Below, in pieces: positions 7,319-12,078 of a DNA stretch of 12,078 nucleotides. Location of the stretch: the NCBI GenBank assembly GCA_030668905.1, contig DAOVEQ010000011.1:1-12078 (forward strand), in the 5' to 3' direction. The DNA comes from Thermococci archaeon. Its GTDB lineage: Archaea; Methanobacteriota_B; Thermococci; Methanofastidiosales; B48-G16. The notes beneath the pieces were generated by a model. It did not search any database. It was given only the letters and a program-made list of their open reading frames with translations, and was not told the DNA's origin. The first letter of the stretch is position 1, and every line of letters begins with the position of its first letter. Both the position numbers and the translations under genes were made by a program.

Positions 7319-8962
7319 ATGAAGTTCAAACAAATAGTAGATGTTTATGAAAAGCTGGAAAAAACTCCAGCGAGATTGGAGAAAACAGATATAGTTGCAA
7401 AACTCCTCGAAGAAACTCCAGATGATTTAATAAGTATAGTGATCCAGCTTTTACTCGGCGAAACTTTCCCAAAATGGATGGACAAAAAGATAGGGATAGG
7501 AAGCCAGCTTCTTATAAAAAGTGTAGCGAATGTTACAGGAATAAAAGAGAGTGTAATAAATGATTGGGTGAGGGAAGAAGGAGATGTTGGCAAGGCTGCT
7601 GGCAAGGCTGTAACAAATAAAAAACAGGTATCCTTTTTTTCTGAAGAACTATCTGTTGAGGAGATATACCATACTTTAAACAGGATAGTCGAGTTTGAGG
7701 GCACAAGATCGCAGGAGAAGAAACTTGCATACTTAGCAAAACTCTTTGTAGCAGCCAATGAAAAAGAGGCTATCTATCTATCGAGGATAATACTGGAAAA
7801 AATGAGAACGGGTGTGGGTGAAGGTGTAATAAGAGATTCTATTGCAAAGATCTACTCGGTACCGTCAAAAAGTATAGATAATGCATATTTCCTTGTCAAT
7901 AACTGGGGTGTTGTGGCCAAAGCAGCAAAAGATAAAAACTTGGAGAAATTGGGGATCGAGCCTTTCACGCCTATAAAGGTGATGCTTGCACAGAAGGTGA
8001 GAAATTTAGAGGAAGGTTTTTCAACTGTGGGAAAACCGTGTGCACTGGAATATAAATATGATGGTTTCAGAATGCAGGTGCACAAAGTAGGAAACAAGGT
8101 GAAGATATTTACGAGGAGGCTTGATAATGTCACAGAGCAGTTCCCTTTCATAATGGAAGCTGTGAAAAAAAATGTTGAAGGTGACTGTATTATAGAAGGA
8201 GAGACTGTAGGAATAAAAGGGGAAAAATATCTTCCATTTCAACAGATCTCGAGGAGGATAAAGAGGAAATATAATATAGAGGAGATGGCTAAAAAAATTC
8301 CTGTTGTTTTACATCTTTTCGATATATTATATAAGAACGGCAAAACTCTTTTAAATATCCCCTTTGAAAAAAGGAGAAAAATTCTTGAGGACATAGTGAA
8401 AGAAGATGAAAAACTTGTACTTGCAAAACAGATTATTGCAGATTCTGAAGAGGAAGGAAATGCATTTTATAAAGAGGCATTGGATAAAGGAAATGAGGGG
8501 ATAATGATGAAGAATCTCAATGCACCTTACCAGCCAGGATCGAGAGTAGGGTACATGATAAAACTAAAACCTGTCTTAGAGACTTTAGACCTGGTGATAA
8601 TCGGCGCAGAATGGGGGGAAGGAAGAAGAGCGCACTGGCTCGCTACATTTTTACTGGCGTGTAAAGATGAGGAAGGTAATTTTGTACCTATAGGGAAAGT
8701 AGGAACAGGGATCACAGATGAGATGTTCCAGAACTTTACAGACGTTTTAAAAGAAAGTATCATGTCCCAGAAAGGAAAAGAAGTTGTTTTAAAACCTGAG
8801 CTTGTAGTTGAAATAGCTTACGAAGAGATACAGCGTTCGCCAAAATACGAAAGCGGTTTTGCCTTAAGATTTCCGAGAGTTATAAGAATAAGAGAAGACA
8901 AAGGTCCCGACGATATAGATACGATAGAGAGGGTTTATGATATCTATGAGGCGAGAAAATGA
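7319..8962 (+). CDS. lig: ATP-dependent DNA ligase, archaeal type
   Basis: Seals nicks in duplex DNA during replication and repair through an enzyme-AMP intermediate; it is presumably the replicative ligase of this archaeon. Domains in the 547 residues are an N-terminal helical DNA-binding domain (about 1-215), the nucleotidyltransferase core and a C-terminal OB fold. Motif I is KYDGFR with the nucleophile Lys246; other visible motifs are FTRRLDNVT (264-272), VVLHLFDILY (329-338, motif III), EGIMMKN (393-399, motif IV), IKLKP (414-418, motif V) and ALRFPRVIRIREDK (515-528, motif VI). The LDLVIIGAEWGEGRRAH segment is characteristic of euryarchaeal ligases. All catalytic motifs are intact. GTGAT (7311-7315) may serve as the ribosome-binding site. 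The stop overlaps the MutS-like gene by ATGA. Confidence 0.97.
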   Translation: MKFKQIVDVYEKLEKTPARLEKTDIVAKLLEETPDDLISIVIQLLLGETFPKWMDKKIGIGSQLLIKSVANVTGIKESVINDWVREEGDVGKAAGKAVTNKKQVSFFSEELSVEEIYHTLNRIVEFEGTRSQEKKLAYLAKLFVAANEKEAIYLSRIILEKMRTGVGEGVIRDSIAKIYSVPSKSIDNAYFLVNNWGVVAKAAKDKNLEKLGIEPFTPIKVMLAQKVRNLEEGFSTVGKPCALEYKYDGFRMQVHKVGNKVKIFTRRLDNVTEQFPFIMEAVKKNVEGDCIIEGETVGIKGEKYLPFQQISRRIKRKYNIEEMAKKIPVVLHLFDILYKNGKTLLNIPFEKRRKILEDIVKEDEKLVLAKQIIADSEEEGNAFYKEALDKGNEGIMMKNLNAPYQPGSRVGYMIKLKPVLETLDLVIIGAEWGEGRRAHWLATFLLACKDEEGNFVPIGKVGTGITDEMFQNFTDVLKESIMSQKGKEVVLKPELVVEIAYEEIQRSPKYESGFALRFPRVIRIREDKGPDDIDTIERVYDIYEARK

Positions 8963-10932
8963 TCGATCTAAAAGATATATGCGGAAAAAAACTTGGAGAA
9001 AAGATCGGAAAAAAACTTGGAGATGAGTTAGAGAGAATTATAGATGATCTTGAGCTGGAAAAATTGATGGAAGTCGAAGGACTGGGGAGGAAAACAGCTC
9101 TAAAAATTTTGAGAGCTGTATATGAGGAAAAAACAGGATTTAAATTTCAGGATATACTCCTAGGTGATTCCGAGAGGATATACTCCAGAATAATCGAAAT
9201 ATTGCAGGAATATCCTGTTACAAAAGAGGCAAAAAACAGATTTCTACTTTTCTATCCAACGAATAACAGAGTGTTTATAGAAAAAAGATTGAAATTATGC
9301 GAAGAGTCTGAGGAGTTATTATCAAAGGTAAGAGATTTGGACGGAGTTTTGAAGAATCTAAAAAAGATAAAGAAGCTCGAGTATCCAGAAGAAAAAAAAT
9401 ATAGAGAGTATGTTATAATAACGGACGATGAGGATATATACAACTCGTTAGATAGAAAATACTGTGATGTGATGCTCGTTTCTTCGCAAAACGAAGTGAG
9501 TTACTTTTCGGAGAATTACTTTGGAGTTATTTATGTTTATTCCGATAACTCAGATCTTTATGAGGAGATAATGGGGGACACTGATGTCGTAACGCACATA
9601 AGGAGCTTCAATATAGAAGATACAATTCCCGAGATCGTTTTAAACAAATTTTTGATAAATAAAGATAGAATTAAAGCTGCACAGAGTATTTATTCCATTC
9701 TCGGATTCGATTCTGTTTTAGACGAAGTTATAGAAAAATTAGAAACATTTAATGAAAAAGAAGAGGAAGTTGATCTGGATAAAATAGTTTTGGAGACAGA
9801 AAGAAAGATAAATAGAGATATAGAGGATAGAATAGAGAAAGAAGATCTTTCTCTCGGTGGAAAGAGTTTACTTAATATAATGGAAGAGATAAAGGGAGCG
9901 GAGTCTCCCATAGATGTTATAAAGAGGAGCATGCCTTCAAAGATAAATGAGATTTACAATGAAGTCCTTAAAAAATATACAGACGAGATATACAAAAAAA
10001 CGGGTATAAGCATTCTGGAAATATTCCCTCCCGAGATAAGTTTTCCCGTAGAAGTGGATTACGATAAGCTCGAAGAGATAAAAACATCAATGAAAAGAGA
10101 AAATTTCAGAAGAAAATACAGAAAAATGAAAAAAGCTGCGGAGATAGGCATTCACTGGAAGGATATAGAAAAAATTATAGCAGATATTTTTGAAATAGAT
10201 TTTAAGATCGCGCTGGCAAGATTCATTGGAGATTATAAACTTAAAAAACCTATATTTGTAGAAAAGGGGATGAGTTTTCAGAATGGAAGAAACATGTTTT
10301 TAATAGATCCTGTAGGTATTTCTTACAAGATAGGAGAAACGCCGGATGCATTTGTAGGGGATGAAAGAGTCGTCGTTCTCACAGGCGCCAATTCCGGAGG
10401 AAAAACTACTCTTCTAGAAACTATGCTCCAGATACAGATTTTGGCTCAGATAGGAGTTTACGTACCTGCTGATATAACTCATACGACCATTTTTAACGAG
10501 ATACAGTATCTGGCAAAACAGAAAAGTTCAGGAGCAGGTGCTCTTGAGTTCACATTGATGAATTTAATAAAGCTGTCCATGGAAAAAAGAAAGAAACTTA
10601 TTCTCATAGACGAGTTAGAGGCTATAACAGAGCCTGGGTCAGCTGCCAAAATTATCGGAGAGTTCTTAAATATTTTAAATGAAAATGAAGACTGCTTTGT
10701 AGTTCTTGTTACGCATTTAGGTGAAGAAATTTTAAAGATCGCAGATGTTAGATGTGACGGTATTGAAGCTTCAGGTCTTGACGATAATCTCGATCTCATC
10801 GTGGACAGACAGCCCGTATTTTATAAAATGGGTAAATCCACGCCAGAATTAATCGTCGAGAAACTCTATAAAAAGTCGAAAAACAGAGAAAAAGATGTAT
10901 TTGAGAGAGTTTTAAAAAGATTGAAGGAATGA
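8959..10932 (+). CDS. MutS2-like DNA-binding ATPase with N-terminal helix-hairpin-helix
   Basis: Archaeal MutS-family ATPase, 657 residues, of the MutS2-related group rather than mismatch-recognising MutS1: the N-terminal mismatch-binding domain is not evident. The N-terminus (about 5-55) looks like a helix-hairpin-helix pair, with MEVEGLGRKTALKIL (37-51) a clear example. A long helical region (about 220-420) corresponds to lever and clamp. The ATPase has Walker A GANSGGKTT (476-484), the SSGAGALEFT segment (523-532), Walker B LILIDELEAITEPG (547-560) and THLGEE (585-590). No C-terminal Smr nuclease domain is present, unlike bacterial MutS2. It shares ATGA with the ligase stop, and GAGG (8948-8951) is its ribosome-binding site, so the two are co-expressed. 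A role in recombination or repair is likely; the substrate is unknown. Confidence 0.9.
   Translation: MIDLKDICGKKLGEKIGKKLGDELERIIDDLELEKLMEVEGLGRKTALKILRAVYEEKTGFKFQDILLGDSERIYSRIIEILQEYPVTKEAKNRFLLFYPTNNRVFIEKRLKLCEESEELLSKVRDLDGVLKNLKKIKKLEYPEEKKYREYVIITDDEDIYNSLDRKYCDVMLVSSQNEVSYFSENYFGVIYVYSDNSDLYEEIMGDTDVVTHIRSFNIEDTIPEIVLNKFLINKDRIKAAQSIYSILGFDSVLDEVIEKLETFNEKEEEVDLDKIVLETERKINRDIEDRIEKEDLSLGGKSLLNIMEEIKGAESPIDVIKRSMPSKINEIYNEVLKKYTDEIYKKTGISILEIFPPEISFPVEVDYDKLEEIKTSMKRENFRRKYRKMKKAAEIGIHWKDIEKIIADIFEIDFKIALARFIGDYKLKKPIFVEKGMSFQNGRNMFLIDPVGISYKIGETPDAFVGDERVVVLTGANSGGKTTLLETMLQIQILAQIGVYVPADITHTTIFNEIQYLAKQKSSGAGALEFTLMNLIKLSMEKRKKLILIDELEAITEPGSAAKIIGEFLNILNENEDCFVVLVTHLGEEILKIADVRCDGIEASGLDDNLDLIVDRQPVFYKMGKSTPELIVEKLYKKSKNREKDVFERVLKRLKE
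8982..9023 (+). repeat. 18-nt in-frame direct repeat in the MutS-like gene
   Basis: The 18-mer CGGAAAAAAACTTGGAGA occurs at 8982-8999 and again at 9006-9023, offset by 24 nt. It encodes GKKLGE and GKKLGD within the N-terminal helix-hairpin-helix region, an eight-residue periodicity. It probably arose by replication slippage and preserves the reading frame. Confidence 0.8.
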
Positions 10933-10950
10933 GGCACATATCAAGATAAA

Positions 10951-10960
10951 GTATTTAAAG
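10951..10960 (+). promoter_or_regulatory. TATA box for the zinc-ribbon/DUF4389 gene
   Basis: GTATTTAAAG lies about 40 nt upstream of the ATG at 10998. Initiation near 10981 would give a short leader of about 16 nt holding the purine-rich GGAAGGAAGTGA (10982-10993). No T-run ends the upstream MutS-like gene, so read-through is also possible. Confidence 0.55.
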
Positions 10961-10997
10961 ATTCGAATAAAAATGTTGCACGGAAGGAAGTGACTTT

Positions 10998-11660
10998 ATG
11001 AAATGTCCGGAATGTGGGGTTGAAAATAAAAGTGATGCAAAGTTCTGCGTAAATTGCGGTGCCGAGCTTGAGAAAGGAGTTCCAAACGGAGAATATCCAA
11101 TAAAAGTGAAAATAAAAACGATGGAAGAAAAAGCTTCAAGAATTGAGTTGCTTATCAGGATAGTTTACGGCTTTGTTTTAGGCATAATAGCCAGCATATG
11201 GGGGATGCTGGCATTTATTACTTTAATTATACATTGGTTTTACATTTTGATATGCGGAAAAAAAGAAGAAAGCCTCTGGAAGTTCTATCTGGAATATCTC
11301 AGATTTGTCTCCAAACTGGATGGATACATTTATATGCTGACAGATGAAAGACCGCCAATAACGGGTGCGGATGTGGAATATCCTATAAAATTCTCTGCCG
11401 TATATGAAGAGAGTGTTTCGAGACTCGAACTATTTATCAGGATAGTTTACGGCTTTGTTTTAGGCATAATAGCCAACATATGGGGATTTTTTGCTGAGAT
11501 TGCAGCTGTTGTCCAGTGGTTTTATATTCTAATAATGGCGAAAAGAAATGACAGCCTGTGGGGATTCATTGCAGGATACATGCGTTATTATTTCAGACTT
11601 CAGGGATATGTTACTCTGCTGACAGATGAAAGGCCTCCGATATCTGGGGAAGAGATATAA
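10998..11660 (+). CDS. Zinc-ribbon membrane protein with two DUF4389 modules
   Basis: The 220-residue protein begins with a zinc ribbon (Cys 3, 6, 17, 20; CPEC ... CVNC), followed by two tandem copies of a DUF4389-type module, about 33-123 and 127-217. Each copy has a leading strand (YPIKV/YPIKF), a long hydrophobic stretch (about 51-87 and 145-181), an amphipathic SLW(K/G)F ... YLR/YMR helix and the family signature LTDERPPI(T/S)G. Most DUF4389 proteins I know of lack this N-terminal ribbon. The function is unknown; a small ribbon plus membrane segments suggests a membrane sensor or scaffold. Parts of the two copies are nearly identical in DNA. It has its own probable promoter and is followed by a T-rich terminator and a tRNA gene. 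Confidence 0.88.
   Translation: MKCPECGVENKSDAKFCVNCGAELEKGVPNGEYPIKVKIKTMEEKASRIELLIRIVYGFVLGIIASIWGMLAFITLIIHWFYILICGKKEESLWKFYLEYLRFVSKLDGYIYMLTDERPPITGADVEYPIKFSAVYEESVSRLELFIRIVYGFVLGIIANIWGFFAEIAAVVQWFYILIMAKRNDSLWGFIAGYMRYYFRLQGYVTLLTDERPPISGEEI
11152..11203 (+). repeat. Internal DUF4389 repeat, copy 1
   Basis: This 52-nt segment matches 11434-11485 at all but one position (11194 G versus 11476 A), at an offset of 282 nt or 94 codons. It encodes IRIVYGFVLGIIASIWG. A second shared stretch of 16 nt lies at 11335-11350 and 11617-11632 with the same offset. Confidence 0.9.
11434..11485 (+). repeat. Internal DUF4389 repeat, copy 2
   Basis: This is the second copy of the 52-nt segment, encoding IRIVYGFVLGIIANIWG. 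The flanking parts of the two modules have diverged clearly, so this core is either under strong constraint or was recently homogenised. Confidence 0.9.
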
Positions 11661-11661
11661 A

Positions 11662-11676
11662 ATTATTTTCTTTCTT
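11662..11676 (+). terminator. T-rich terminator candidate after the DUF4389 gene
   Basis: Immediately after the stop codon the sequence is T-rich (ATTATTTTCTTTCTT), typical of archaeal oligo-T termination. It lies just upstream of the tRNA promoter. Confidence 0.45.
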
Positions 11677-11694
11677 GAAGGAATGATGAAAAGA

Positions 11695-11704
11695 TTTTTA
11701 TAAA
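11695..11704 (+). promoter_or_regulatory. TATA box of tRNA-Ser
   Basis: TTTTTATAAA is centred about 27 nt upstream of the mature tRNA 5' end (11727). Transcription would therefore start within a few bases of the tRNA, with almost no 5' leader for RNase P to remove. Confidence 0.7.
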
Positions 11705-11726
11705 AGTTATTCTTACATTTTATAAT

Positions 11727-11810
11727 GCCGAGGTGGCAGAGCGGACTAATGCGCCGGCCTTGAGAGCCGGTTCCCCTCGGGGAGCTTGGGTTCAAATCCC
11801 AACCTCGGCG
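11727..11810 (+). tRNA. tRNA-Ser (anticodon UGA)
   Basis: An 84-nt class II tRNA. The acceptor stem GCCGAGG pairs perfectly with CCTCGGC (11803-11809), with discriminator G at 11810. The anticodon stem CCGGC/GCCGG encloses the loop CTTGAGA with anticodon TGA, decoding UCA. A long variable arm (CCC/GGG around CTCG) and the T arm TTGGG-TTCAAAT-CCCAA follow; the long arm and G discriminator fit serine. There is no intron and the CCA end is not encoded, so it is added after transcription. Confidence 0.97.
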
Positions 11811-11813
11811 TAA

Positions 11814-11902
11814 CCGTTTCTTTGGAAAAGAAAACCGTTCTGGAAAGAAACAATAAAACAATTATTTTTAGAAAAAAAGAAAACCGTTCTCCAAAAGAAA
11901 AA
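11814..11902 (+). repeat. Degenerate CCGTT...GAAAA repeats downstream of tRNA-Ser
   Basis: Three related units start at 11814, 11835 and 11884. Each runs CCGTT, then a pyrimidine stretch, GG or CC, and AAA(A)GAAA. The last two share an exact 16-mer, AAAAGAAAACCGTTCT, at 11826-11841 and 11875-11890. Within them TTTCTTT-GGA-AAAGAAA (11817-11833) can fold as a 7-bp hairpin, and GTTTCTTT (11816-11823) also pairs with AAAGAAAC (11844-11851). No gene is seen here. The T-rich part could end tRNA transcription. Confidence 0.6.
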
Positions 11903-11905
11903 CTA

Positions 11906-11915
11906 TTATTTAAAA
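11906..11915 (+). promoter_or_regulatory. Candidate TATA box for the DUF6485 gene
   Basis: TTATTTAAAA sits about 41 nt upstream of the ATG at 11951. Initiation near 11935 would leave a 16-nt leader containing GGTGAT (11941-11946), an archaeal ribosome-binding site 4 nt before the ATG. A second TATA-like ACTTTATAAC (11923-11932) lies too close to the ATG to leave that site in the mRNA. Confidence 0.5.
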
Positions 11916-11950
11916 AGAAAAAACTTTATAACATAGTATCGGTGATTATT

Positions 11951-12078
11951 ATGGAACGCAATAAATGTACAAATAGAGAAATAAACGTGAAGGATTGCCC
12001 CTGCACGTATCCCTGTTCGAAAAAAGGAATATGCTGCGAATGCATAAGATACCATCTGAGCCGCAATGAATTACCGGC
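11951..12078 (+). CDS. Cys-rich DUF6485 family protein (partial)
   Basis: The first 42 codons are present and the gene runs off the right edge. The product has seven Cys, at 6, 16, 18, 22, 28, 29 and 31, in the order [27 protein letters not shown]. This CxCTYxxCxRKGxCCECxxYHxxxxELP pattern is characteristic of the small DUF6485 family, widespread in anaerobic bacteria and archaea, and suggests binding of zinc or an iron-sulfur cluster. The function is unknown. GGTGAT (11941-11946), 4 nt upstream, supports the ATG start. The family name is recalled from the motif, not searched. Confidence 0.85.
   Translation, partial: MERNKCTNREINVKDCPCTYPCSKKGICCECIRYHLSRNELP

Noticed and set aside
7345..7758. 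Minus-strand open reading frame of 137 codons inside the ligase gene
   Set aside because: It is the antisense shadow of an intact ligase; its composition (Ser/Phe-rich) is what antisense reading of Lys/Glu-rich genes gives.
8053..8070. Ligase motif I reads KYDGFR, possibly an unusual active site
   Set aside because: The residue before the Arg varies among ligases; the catalytic Lys, Asp, Gly and Arg are all present.
11683..11689. ATGATGA resembling a C box of a C/D guide RNA
   Set aside because: No CTGA D box or C'/D' pair follows at a suitable distance, and the site overlaps the tRNA promoter region.
11529..11861. Minus-strand open reading frame of 110 codons
   Set aside because: It runs across the tRNA-Ser gene and the end of the DUF4389 gene, with no ribosome-binding site or recognisable domain.
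11811..11950. CRISPR-like array after the tRNA
   Set aside because: The repeats are few, degenerate and unevenly spaced, and no cas genes are in the window.

Overview
This is an A+T-rich archaeal chromosome segment, most likely euryarchaeal. The evidence is a four-subunit pyruvate:ferredoxin oxidoreductase operon in the porG-porD-porA-porB order, an FAU-1/RNase AU-1-type protein, an archaeal-type ATP-dependent DNA ligase, GGTG/GGTGAT and GAGG ribosome-binding sites, TATA boxes about 25 nt upstream of apparently leaderless starts, and an intron-less tRNA-Ser with no encoded CCA. The ligase C-terminus reads, from memory, much like Thermococcales and methanogen ligases. The exact lineage cannot be fixed from sequence alone.

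Layout. (1) 1-2033, minus strand: porG, porD, porA and the first 12 codons of porB, tightly packed with two ATGA overlaps and led by a strong AGGAGG site. (2) 2034-2157: divergent promoter region. (3) 2158-6070, plus strand: four genes overlapping or 1 nt apart. They encode an unrecognised coiled-coil protein with a possible winged-helix end, an FAU-1-like RNA-binding/ribonuclease protein with a DUF402 end, a small helical protein, and a secreted, membrane-anchored FG-GAP-type beta-propeller protein with TPR-like helices. (4) 6123-10932, plus strand: a TATA box and leaderless start for a TraB/PrgY/Tiki-like membrane protein, then ATP-dependent DNA ligase and a MutS2-like ATPase with N-terminal helix-hairpin-helix sequence. 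The last two overlap by ATGA. (5) 10951-11660: a zinc-ribbon protein with two DUF4389 membrane modules, parts of which are nearly identical in DNA. (6) 11695-11810: promoter and tRNA-Ser(UGA). (7) 11811-11950: an A+T-rich spacer with three degenerate CCGTT-containing repeats. (8) 11951-end: the start of a small Cys-rich protein of DUF6485 type.

How the genes fit together. The por operon makes the enzyme interconverting pyruvate and acetyl-CoA with ferredoxin. The ligase and MutS-like genes are translationally coupled and suggest a DNA-repair or recombination unit, with an unexplained membrane TraB protein as the first gene. The 2158-6070 operon couples an RNA-processing protein to three uncharacterised products, one facing the cell exterior. 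I see no mobile element, CRISPR array or defence island. The most interesting points are the compositions of the two plus-strand operons, the propeller/TPR surface protein, and the homogenised internal duplication in the DUF4389 gene.
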